IMG/VR virus record: IMGVR_UViG_3300047557_003836
Span: 1-24,155 of that record
Reading direction: 5' to 3' (one strand)
Length of the DNA stretch: 24,155 nt
From: a virus
Under the pieces are notes generated by a model. It was not told where the DNA came from and ran no database searches. It saw only the letters and a list, made by a program, of their open reading frames with translations. Positions 1 through 7,000 of the stretch are shown piece by piece (the stretch's first letter is position 1; each line of letters opens with the position of its first letter). The position numbers and the translations under genes were made by a program.

Positions 1-147
1 TGCTCCACTTTTACTTGTGGTATGCTCCCGCTCAACTTTAGTCCCCATTTTAACTTGCTTCATAACAGAAGATAAAGAAACTTTATGCTTCTTTGCAATT
101 TCCTCTGGGGATCTGTAGGGTTTGGTTGGTCCTTTAGGATCTCTCAT
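1..147 (-). CDS. DUF5661-like small protein, 3' end outside window (partial)
   Basis: This is an open frame of 49 codons from an ATG at 147-145 to the window edge. It starts 7 bases after the gp16 stop. The first 10 residues are MRDPKGPTKP, followed by a predicted helix-turn-helix-like stretch, SPEEIAKKHKVSLSSVMKQ (residues 13-31), and then MGTKVEREHTTSKSGA (residues 34-49). From memory, the pattern 'helix, K-Q-x-x-M-G-x-K-V-E-x-E-H-T' is that of DUF5661, a small domain of unknown function that normally continues with an alanine- and histidine-rich helix ending in 'YYTKL'; that part would lie outside the window. In T4 the large terminase gene 17 follows gene 16 directly, and this N-terminus does not resemble a gp17 N-terminus. 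It is therefore either an extra gene inserted between 16 and 17 or, less likely, a new N-terminal extension of the terminase. No strong Shine-Dalgarno is visible. Function unknown. Confidence 0.6.
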   Translation of the reverse strand, partial: MRDPKGPTKPYRSPEEIAKKHKVSLSSVMKQVKMGTKVEREHTTSKSGA

Positions 148-154
148 TTTTATA

Positions 155-571
155 CTATTCTTCTGTATTATTTAGAAGTCCCTGTTTTAACAGTTTTGAT
201 AGTTCTGCTGTAGATCCAACAAACAAAGAATTATTAACTGTTGTGGGTCCATTCTTCTGAGGGGCATCAAGATCTTTCATCTTTTTTTGGAGGTCAATTA
301 GTTTATCACTAACATCACCTACTGACTTAATCAATTGCCCAGCAACTTCATATGCTCTTGGGTGATCAGAACTTTGTGCAATCTCTAAAATTCCATTAAT
401 TGCTTCTTGACCCTTTTCAATTAATTGATATAGGTTTGCTCTTGTATACTCATAATCTTTTTGAGGATCATCTGGTACTTCTTTAATTTCCTCAGAAACT
501 TTCTCTATAGAAACTAGTTTAGTTTCTACATCTAAGGTGTCGCCAATTTTTTCAAAATTTTTTTCTTTCAT
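155..571 (-). CDS. 16: Terminase small subunit (T4 gp16-like)
   Basis: This 138-residue protein is the probable small terminase, which in T4 forms a ring, recognises concatemeric phage DNA and regulates the gp17 packaging motor. T4 gp16 is 164 residues. The acidic N-terminus (residues 1-40) is followed by a helical core (about 43-102) that aligns with the T4 coiled-coil core: SSDHPRAYEV at 67-76 corresponds to T4 'NADSPRHMEV', and LQKKMKDL at 94-101 to T4 'LHKDMKDI'. Near the C-terminus, NSLFVGSTAEL (114-124) matches T4 'ATVFMGSPTEL'. The start ATG lies 1 base after the gp15 TGA stop, which suggests translational coupling. There is no evident Shine-Dalgarno. Position directly after gp15 is as in T4. 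Confidence 0.9.
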   Translation of the reverse strand: MKEKNFEKIGDTLDVETKLVSIEKVSEEIKEVPDDPQKDYEYTRANLYQLIEKGQEAINGILEIAQSSDHPRAYEVAGQLIKSVGDVSDKLIDLQKKMKDLDAPQKNGPTTVNNSLFVGSTAELSKLLKQGLLNNTEE

Positions 572-572
572 A

Positions 573-1427
573 TCAAATATCTACATCTGTTCCTTGAGTT
601 GAACTATAAGTTTTAAAATCTCCAAATTCTTCTAGATTCTGATTAAATCCAAAATCATCTCCATACTCAATTAATGGATCGTCTAATGAATTGATAACCC
701 CATCATCATTATAATCTTCTAATGCCTTTGGAGTGGAAGTATACCTCATCACTCTCTTAGCACTTAGAATAGAATCTGCTGCATAGTCAACCTGTACTTT
801 CTTAATAAGACCACTACTATCCTCTGGAATCTGACTAAAGATATAGGTCTTTGCGGTAAAGGTTAAAGTATAAAACAGCAACCTTCTTTGCTTAAAGTCT
901 TCTTCGTAACTATCTCTAAAATTAATTCTGTTAAGAATAATTGGAATATCCTTTAATTCTGATATTTCGGGGATTAAATTTACAGTAACATTAAATGATG
1001 GTTGAAAAAACGGAACAATTTGTTCTATAATTTGAAGAACATCATCTTGTGTTTTTGAAACAATATTCAATTCAAATCCAATATCATAGGGGACAGGATT
1101 GTAGACATTTTTTACTTCCTTACCATCCTCTATACTAGTTGCTTTAAATGTCTGTATAGTTGATGCCTTTCTTTGGGGATTGTAGTCGATAGAAATCATT
1201 TCAAATGACATTCTTGGGAGAGTTGTAGCAACTCTTCTATTCCCATCTTTACTTTGTTCTACTCTTGATAGAAACTTTTGAATAGGACCATATGCTAAAG
1301 GAACTTTAAAAGTGGTAATATCGTTACCATCCTCATCTAGATGTTTAATACTTATATTATTAAAAAGAGTACCAAATGCCACAACAGTTTTATGAATGCA
1401 TTTGTTATAAAAATAATTTCCAAACAT
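573..1427 (-). CDS. 15: Tail sheath terminator / proximal tail completion protein (T4 gp15-like)
   Basis: This 284-residue protein matches T4 gp15 (272 residues), which forms a hexameric ring capping the contracted-tail sheath and tube and joins the tail to the neck proteins gp13 and gp14. Matching segments are the N-terminus MFGNYFYN (T4 'MFGYFYN'), LFNNISIKH at 21-29, TLPRMSFEM at 69-77, YNPVPYDIGFEL at 109-120, and IIEQIVPFFQPSFNVT at 133-148 (T4 'IVEQILPYFQPHFNTT'). RRLLFYTLTF at 181-190 follows. After residue about 225 the protein has an acidic tail containing an EF-hand-like loop (residues 238-249) and GDDFGFNQN, which has no clear counterpart in T4 gp15. It sits in a 23-base gap after gp14, where only a poor promoter-like sequence is seen. 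Identification is firm; calcium binding is inference. Confidence 0.93.
   Translation of the reverse strand: MFGNYFYNKCIHKTVVAFGTLFNNISIKHLDEDGNDITTFKVPLAYGPIQKFLSRVEQSKDGNRRVATTLPRMSFEMISIDYNPQRKASTIQTFKATSIEDGKEVKNVYNPVPYDIGFELNIVSKTQDDVLQIIEQIVPFFQPSFNVTVNLIPEISELKDIPIILNRINFRDSYEEDFKQRRLLFYTLTFTAKTYIFSQIPEDSSGLIKKVQVDYAADSILSAKRVMRYTSTPKALEDYNDDGVINSLDDPLIEYGDDFGFNQNLEEFGDFKTYSSTQGTDVDI
681..716 (-). other. EF-hand/dockerin-like calcium-binding loop in gp15
   Basis: Residues 238-249 of gp15 read DYNDDGVINSLD. This fits the 12-residue EF-hand loop: acidic or amide oxygen ligands at loop positions 1 (D238), 3 (N240), 5 (D242) and 9 (N246), glycine at 6 (G243), a hydrophobic at 8 (I245) and an acidic residue at 12 (D249). 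Aspartate at position 12 is typical of dockerin-type loops. A second acidic run (EYGDDFGF, residues 254-261) follows. Only one loop is seen, so it is not a paired EF-hand. Calcium binding is inferred from the pattern alone. Confidence 0.55.
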
Positions 1428-1450
1428 TTGTTTTATAGTTATTTAATACG

Positions 1451-2821
1451 TTAAATTTCGCCAAAGGGATTTAATTCACTAAAATCAATAATAACATCAC
1501 CTTCATCTTCAATAACTTCATTATCATCATATGTTGTAGATGAGGTCGGTGTAGTATATTCTTTGATTATATAGGCAGCGTTGGAAGTTTCTCCAGTTAT
1601 TGTTTCCCCAACTATAAAATCAGTTCCAATACCCGAAACTTTTAGTATCTTTTGTTCTGGGTTCCAGTTTTGAACAACACCCTTAATATTTCTAATAGAT
1701 GAATTGATATATTCTCCAAAAATAAAGTTTCCACTAGAAACTATTGAACCTCCAGATATAGATATTGTTGGTGCCATAGTATATCCAAAACCTGCATTTG
1801 TAATTCTAATTTTTTCAACTCTACCTAAATTATTTAATACTGCCTCTCCAGTTGCTGTAGTTCCTCCTGAAACAGGGGATGAGAATGTTACTGTTGGTGG
1901 AGAAACATACCCACTTCCAGGACTACTTATTGTAACTATTCCTATACTTCCAGTTGAAGCAATACCAACTTTTAAAGAAACTCCGTATCCACCACCACCA
2001 AACAAAGATACAGTTGGTGCAGATGAATACCCTATTCCGGGATTTTCTAATAATATTCTTGATAAACTTTTTTTGTTTAATAGACCTCTAGATTCGGTCA
2101 TTATACCCACTGCAGATGCCTGAACACCTGAAGTGGGGCTGCTAATGATGATAGATGGGGTTGAAGTGAATCCATAACCACCATCAATAATCTCTATTTT
2201 TTGTATTCCACCTTGAACTAGTCCTGTATATGCAGTTGCTGTAGAACCAATACCAGATAATACTAACGTTGCAGTATATCCAAGGTCTTTAACTTGAGAG
2301 TCTATTTCATAATTTCCTGTTCTAATTTCATCATCTTCAATCTCATAAACCTCACATCTTAATTCATAAACATAATTTTTATTAAGTTGGTAAAATGGCC
2401 TTCTATTTTCAACAAACTTAATCTCCATTAAGCTGTCTGAAAGTGGTACATAAATCAAATCACCTTCACAAGGTCTTAATGAACTTTTTATATCTGGAAG
2501 TCTTTTTATAAGTTCTGAAATATAAAGTTCGTATCTTTCCTTTGAAATAACTAATGTCATTTCATCGGTGACTTTAACTCCAAATTTACTCATCAAAACA
2601 CTATTTTGGTCAAATCCTTCATAGTTCATAATATATGCTTCAATTGGGAAAGCATTAGTAAATTTTGAATATATCACATCCCTTATTACTTTCCCCTCAG
2701 AAAATATTTGCCTTGGCATATAATACACATCAACTCCATACATTCGGAGTTGTTCATTTACTAAGTCCTGGACAAGACCCTGTTCAAGATTTGAACCTTG
2801 TAAAAAGAATGGATTTAACAT
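1451..2821 (-). CDS. 14: Neck protein (T4 gp14-like) with inserted beta-repeat array
   Basis: This 456-residue protein is the neck protein that, with gp13, seals the portal vertex and joins head to tail. Recognition rests on the N-terminal MLNPFF and the block EQLRMYGVDVYYMPRQIF (residues 23-40), followed by FTNAFPIEAYIMNYEGF (54-70), the typical gp14 'upstream' domain, and on location between gp13 and gp15. T4 gp14 is 256 residues; the extra length is mainly residues about 190-420. That insert has four copies of a 'GG/PG-x-G-Y/F ... P-x-I/V-x-I' repeat (GYGF 215-218, GIGY 262-265, GSGY 302-305, GFGY 344-347), followed by a segment of the 'V-G-E-x-I-x-G' type (FIVGETITGETSNA, 402-415). The native C-terminus FSELNPFGEI closes the protein. 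The start lies 1 base after the gp13 TAA stop. Confidence 0.9.
   Translation of the reverse strand: MLNPFFLQGSNLEQGLVQDLVNEQLRMYGVDVYYMPRQIFSEGKVIRDVIYSKFTNAFPIEAYIMNYEGFDQNSVLMSKFGVKVTDEMTLVISKERYELYISELIKRLPDIKSSLRPCEGDLIYVPLSDSLMEIKFVENRRPFYQLNKNYVYELRCEVYEIEDDEIRTGNYEIDSQVKDLGYTATLVLSGIGSTATAYTGLVQGGIQKIEIIDGGYGFTSTPSIIISSPTSGVQASAVGIMTESRGLLNKKSLSRILLENPGIGYSSAPTVSLFGGGGYGVSLKVGIASTGSIGIVTISSPGSGYVSPPTVTFSSPVSGGTTATGEAVLNNLGRVEKIRITNAGFGYTMAPTISISGGSIVSSGNFIFGEYINSSIRNIKGVVQNWNPEQKILKVSGIGTDFIVGETITGETSNAAYIIKEYTTPTSSTTYDDNEVIEDEGDVIIDFSELNPFGEI
1736..2206 (-). repeat. Four-copy beta-repeat array inside gp14
   Basis: This stretch encodes gp14 residues about 206-362. Each unit has a rising strand (KIEI, RILL, IVTI, KIRI), a turn with G-x-G-Y or G-x-G-F, then S/P-x-P-T/S-I/V and a serine/glycine-rich linker. 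The G-Y/F turns lie about 47, 40 and 42 residues apart. At DNA level the copies are diverged, so this is a protein-level repeat rather than a recent tandem duplication. Confidence 0.75.
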
Positions 2822-2822
2822 A

Positions 2823-3653
2823 TTATCCGATTAAGTCCATAGGTGGTAATTCAAATTCGAGCATCATTCTATCTTGGATATCTTGTAAATCTTTCAGAGC
2901 ATCATCATAAATTTGTCTTCCATTCAATTCAACTCCTCCCGGAAGTTTAACTCCTTGGAATTTAATTAAATTTTGCCCCCACTGCCTTTTAATTAATGCC
3001 GTTAGATATAATTTTAGGAAATAATCATCCCAAACTTTAGTATAATTGTTAGGGTCCAATACTCTATAGCATTCAATTAATAGATAATCATCTACTTGAA
3101 GAGTATCCCAACTTGTATCTAAATAAAGTCTATTTTGTCTCTTATTAAATCTTATTTGTCTTTCTGGATTAATAATCCAATCAATATCTTCAAGATATCT
3201 CTTCGTGACAAAGTAGTTCAACATTTCTGTTGAACTAAACCAATAAATGTCATTAAGAAATAACTGATAATTGACATTAAATAAATTTGATGCAATAGTT
3301 CTATTACTTAATTTAAAAACTCTTTCTACTCCAATTACTGCATCTGGAACGGGAATATAATTACTGTTTTCCTCCCAAGCAAAAGTTCCAATTCCCGAAG
3401 AAGCATAAGATGTCACAATCCCAGCAACTGATTCTCCACCTCTTGCTCTACCTCTGTCTTTATCATTTTGAGTTATTTTATATTTAAGAAACATTTTTTC
3501 CACACCATCAAAATGTCTCTCATAAAAATATTGAAGGGCATCATCAACTAAATCTTCAATTTGCTCCTCAGCTACATTAATTTCTAAAACTGGCGCACCA
3601 AGTTTTCTCAAACAATAATCTATTAATTGTTGTCTAGATGCCGGTTTTGCCAT
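2823..3653 (-). CDS. 13: Neck protein (T4 gp13-like)
   Basis: This 276-residue protein (T4 gp13 is 309) is the head-completion neck protein that binds the portal and works with gp14. The N-terminus MAKPASRQQLIDYCLRKLG, then APVLEINVAEEQIEDLVDDA and YFYERHFDG (residues about 20-49), is the characteristic start of the T4-like cyanophage gp13. The C-terminal half contains ALIKRQWGQNLIKF and GVKLPGGVELNGRQIYDDA, a conserved helical stretch ending in LQDIQDRMMLE. The gene is preceded by a 25-base gap carrying a late-promoter core at 3683-3676, so it probably has its own transcript as well as read-through. No clear Shine-Dalgarno precedes the ATG. It overlaps nothing and is followed by gp14 after 1 base. 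Confidence 0.92.
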   Translation of the reverse strand: MAKPASRQQLIDYCLRKLGAPVLEINVAEEQIEDLVDDALQYFYERHFDGVEKMFLKYKITQNDKDRGRARGGESVAGIVTSYASSGIGTFAWEENSNYIPVPDAVIGVERVFKLSNRTIASNLFNVNYQLFLNDIYWFSSTEMLNYFVTKRYLEDIDWIINPERQIRFNKRQNRLYLDTSWDTLQVDDYLLIECYRVLDPNNYTKVWDDYFLKLYLTALIKRQWGQNLIKFQGVKLPGGVELNGRQIYDDALKDLQDIQDRMMLEFELPPMDLIG

Positions 3654-3675
3654 TTTATAATTCTACTTTTAGAAT

Positions 3676-3683
3676 TATTTATT
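3676..3683 (-). promoter_or_regulatory. Candidate T4-type late promoter core (AATAAATA) before gp13
   Basis: On the minus strand this reads AATAAATA, one base from the T4 late consensus TATAAATA and a full match to the looser NATAAATA form used for cyanophages. It overlaps the TAA stop of the preceding 60-residue gene (3681-3679). It lies 22 bases before the gp13 ATG, a suitable spacing for a short leader. Chance matches are expected in AT-rich DNA, so the support comes from position and from the matching site before gp8. Confidence 0.5.
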
Positions 3684-3861
3684 CCAAAGATACAATACTA
3701 TTTTTTTGCATATATTCTTCCAACCCAAGATATAGTTTTACGTAACATTTGCAAATATTTCTAAGTAAATCAATATTTGTACAAGTATCAAGCTCTCTCG
3801 ATATTTTTTCATATTCAAATAACTTTGAATATGATTCAAGTTTTAATTCATCTGGATCCAT
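3679..3861 (-). CDS. Small helical protein of unknown function (60 aa)
   Basis: This 60-residue gene begins inside the end of the preceding small gene (14-base overlap) and ends just before the gp13 promoter. It is preceded by a good Shine-Dalgarno (AAGGA, 7 bases before the ATG), which supports the start. The protein is predicted to be two helices: residues 4-25 (DELKLESYSKLFEYEKISRE) and 30-51 (IDLLRNICKCYVKLYLGLEE). It has three cysteines (27, 37, 39). Similar small ORFs occur beside neck genes in T4-like cyanophages as far as I recall, but I know no function. Its size and helical-hairpin pattern vaguely resemble NblA phycobilisome-degradation proteins; this is weak. An adaptor or chaperone role in tail or neck assembly is equally possible from context. 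Confidence 0.75.
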   Translation of the reverse strand: MDPDELKLESYSKLFEYEKISRELDTCTNIDLLRNICKCYVKLYLGLEEYMQKNSIVSLE

Positions 3862-4078
3862 TAGAAATTCCTTTTAGTAAATTTTTAATCTCTTCTATAG
3901 AATCTTTTAAATAATCTAATTCTTTTTTAATAGATTCTATTTGATTTTTTTGAGATTTTCTAGACTCTACTGACCTATCATAATTAGATGCTGAAATAGA
4001 ATCTGTATTAATAATTGCATTTGTATCCAAATCCCTTACAAGATTTGGATACCCATCAACCTTTGCATATTTCTTCAT
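3848..4078 (-). CDS. Small coiled-coil protein of unknown function (76 aa)
   Basis: The ATG shares its A with the TAA stop of the DUF4815 gene (TAATG at 4080-4076), which points to stop-start translational coupling. The N-terminal part MKKYAKVDGYPNLVRDLDTN (residues 1-20) followed by AIINTD (21-26) looks like a compact conserved motif; I recall similar proteins in T4-like cyanophages. Residues about 42-70 (IESIKKELDYLKDSIEEIKN within it) form a clear coiled coil with hydrophobic heptad positions. It ends 14 bases inside the next small gene. Function is unknown; coupling to the giant structural protein suggests a chaperone, assembly factor or minor virion component. Confidence 0.8.
   Translation of the reverse strand: MKKYAKVDGYPNLVRDLDTNAIINTDSISASNYDRSVESRKSQKNQIESIKKELDYLKDSIEEIKNLLKGISNGSR
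3869..3873 (-). promoter_or_regulatory. Ribosome binding site of the 60-aa gene
   Basis: AAGGA on the minus strand, 7 bases before the ATG at 3861. It lies inside the coding end of the 76-residue gene and fixes the start of the overlapping 60-residue gene. It is one of only two clear Shine-Dalgarno sequences seen in the window. Confidence 0.55.
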
Positions 4079-7000
4079 TATCTTAAAGCAATAACTCTTA
4101 AGTCTTTAATAATTGGGGAGTATGATTGATTTGTTGATGTTCCAATAATCTTAATAGCAAACGATGTGAATGGAGAAATATCATCAGCAGTGAAAGTATA
4201 ATCACGATATTGATTAAGATTACTTTCTGGAACTTTTACATCGGAACTTCCATCATTATTACTAGAATTTATTATATTACCATTATTATCAATATTAGAA
4301 TAACCTGGGAATAAAATCCAATTTCTCGTATTATCCGCACCATCATTCCTGAATATTTTGTATAGAACACGAATATCAGAAGATGAATGTCTATATGCAG
4401 ATAATAAAACTTTAAGTGATGAAGAAGATTCTTCTAAAGAAATAGTCTTTGATACATATACAAATTCATTTGGTTCAGTAGTATCTAAGTTAATTCTGGA
4501 GTCTGTGATGTAATTTGAAACAGGTTTATTAATTCTATTATTCTCAAGAGATACTAATGAATTTTCTAAGTTTATTATTGGAGAAACATTAGTATCTGAA
4601 GTTGTTAGATTTATATCTAAGGTAAATGATTTATTTGAGGCAAACTGAGAATCGGATAAGTATTCTAATTCATTTTCTCTAGAACATATCATTCTTGGGT
4701 CGGTAAAAGTAGTTATACTACTTAATCCTACAGTTTCAAATCCTTTATCTACAAATGAAACTTCTGTACCATTTACACTTGTTGAAGATACAGTTCTTAC
4801 AGATGATGATACCTCTGTATTATTGTAATTTGTGATAAAATTATTATCAAAATCTATTTTACTAAACTGTATATTTTTAGTGCAATAAGCATTATCTCCA
4901 CCACCTGTTTTAGTAGTAGTAAATAAAGTATCATCATCTATTTGTACATAGAATCTATCTATAGTTGGATTCACAATTGAAGTAAATGTTTTATTAATTC
5001 TGGATAGAGAAACTCCACTAAATTCATACTTATACACAGAGGACCCTGATTTATGAGTTACTGAGTTTGTTCCAAGTTGTGATCTAGTAATTCCAGTAAG
5101 TTGACCTGTTGAGGTTCCAGTATACTTAATAATTTCATCTCCAATTAAAACATATCCAGGGTCATCAGTGGACACAGCAACACCATTAAATGTGATAAAG
5201 TTTGATTCATCCCCTGAAGTAATGTTTATTGAAGATGTTGACGAATTATCGTAATTTGAAGTTAATTTAGTGGGTAGTGAATCTGGGAGGATTCCAGAAA
5301 TAGAAACTTGATTATTTTGAGAGTACATACCGTGATTTGGGTATGTAACTAGAATATATCTGCCATTATGATAAGAAGATTCTCCAGAATTTGAGAATAC
5401 TGTGATTGGATTTTTTGGAAGTCTATTATTTAATGATTTAGTTGAAACAGTTGAATTAAATAAACGACAAGTTCCTACTTTATCAGAGAACTTAGCTTTT
5501 TTGATTACAAACTTTAAATCATCTTCTTGTGTAGGAGTCCAAGTAGAACCGTTTTGAGATACAAATAAAGAACCTAAAGAAGGTTGCTTATTGATAATAA
5601 TCTTTTGAATCTCTGGTAAATTAGCAGTAGAAATTTCAACTTCTCCTACTCTTGAAATCCAAACATTATATGAATTTGAATCTGATAATAGAACAATAGC
5701 GTACTCTCTATTTCCCTCAAGTCTTGTTAAATTATCAAATGTAAATGTGGTTGCAACAGAAGCATCGGAACTTACCTTAACATCACTGGCATTTAGTACC
5801 TTTTCTAAAGTACCAACAATTTTATCAGGTCCACCTGGAATTCCAGAAGAAACTTCCCTAATCTGGAGAGTTACTGGTATTGAACTATCCTTTGATTGGA
5901 AATAAACATCAACAGAGGTTGGGAAAATACCATTATCCTCATTAACAAAGAATGATTGTGCTAATGGGTCATAATAACCAATTGTAGTTGTAATAACTTT
6001 TTGACCTGATGAAGTGAATGTTGCTTCTGCAGAACTTGTTACTTCTCCTGGTGTTCCGGAAGATGTGACAGATGTTGTTAATTTTGCAGTTGTATTGCCA
6101 GTTCTATATTTAATGTCACTACTTTCTGGATTTGGTATAAAGAAGCTTCCTACTAATGAACCATTATCATCGGATATTAATCTTAAATTTGAAATAGTAG
6201 CACTAGCATTACTGGATGAACCATAAACCTTCATTCCCTTAGTAATATTTCCAAAATATTGACTTTCTGATGATACTTGCAAACTATCGACATCAACGTT
6301 TAATATTGTTGATTGAGTTCCGTATAATGTTGATATTCCAACATTAGTTTGGTATGGATTTATCGTATATGTAGATGTTGGGTTATCAATTGGACCAGAT
6401 TTATGATTTGGTGAGCAAATTTTAAATGAAACTGTATTTCCATTTGTGTCATAACCACGAACTGTTTCGCCAACAGTAAATACCCCATTAACATCAGTTA
6501 TTTCTAGTAGTTTGGGGAAAGCATATGTATTACCATTTGTAGATGATGAAGAAATGTTTCTTGAGTCGAAATAAAAATCAAATTGCGTAGATGGTTTTAA
6601 TCTAGTTCCGGTAAATTTAACATTTCTAGACCTTATATAAGGTAAAGAATTTCTTGTCACTATGGTCTCTGAAGTACCTCTTCTAGAAAAATCTGCAATA
6701 TTTTCCTGCTCACTTATATTAATTGACCAATAATCTGTATATGGACTTAATTCCAATTTGCCAGTCCAAGTTACAATATTAAAAGGATTTACGTTTATAA
6801 TTCTACTTGCAAATGCTTGCTTAGTATATTCTACTTCAATATAATCTAATGTTATAGATTGATTAGTTTTCTTAAGATTGCTAAGTGTTCCTACAGTTAG
6901 GTCAACTCTTTCTGTGGTTTTAGGAGATGATAATGTATTATTTCTAATAAGAGCACTATAGGATTCATTATCTAAATTTGATGTATCATATGAACCAAAA

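Noticed and set aside
1-147. N-terminus of the large terminase gp17
   Set aside because: The sequence is a short basic helix-turn-helix-like stretch of DUF5661 type and does not resemble gp17 N-termini. A fusion to gp17 outside the window cannot be excluded.
1430-1437. TATAAAAC in the gap before gp15 as a late promoter
   Set aside because: It matches the consensus at only 6 of 8 positions and lies about 2 bases from the ATG, too close for a useful leader.
1704-2123. Plus-strand open frame of 139 codons opposite gp14
   Set aside because: It is antisense to the repeat array. Its proline- and valine-rich product mirrors the glycine and threonine codons of gp14, and nothing like a separate gene is visible.
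3654-3678. Rho-independent terminators in the gaps at 1428-1450, 3654-3678 and 12041-12066
   Set aside because: No GC-rich hairpin followed by a T-run was found. The AT-rich gaps are better explained as promoter or leader sequence.
4272-4340. A second EF-hand-like loop in the DUF4815 protein (IDNNGNIINSSNNDGSSD)
   Set aside because: It is asparagine- and serine-rich but lacks the spacing of acidic ligands and the final acidic residue at position 12. It is probably a surface loop.
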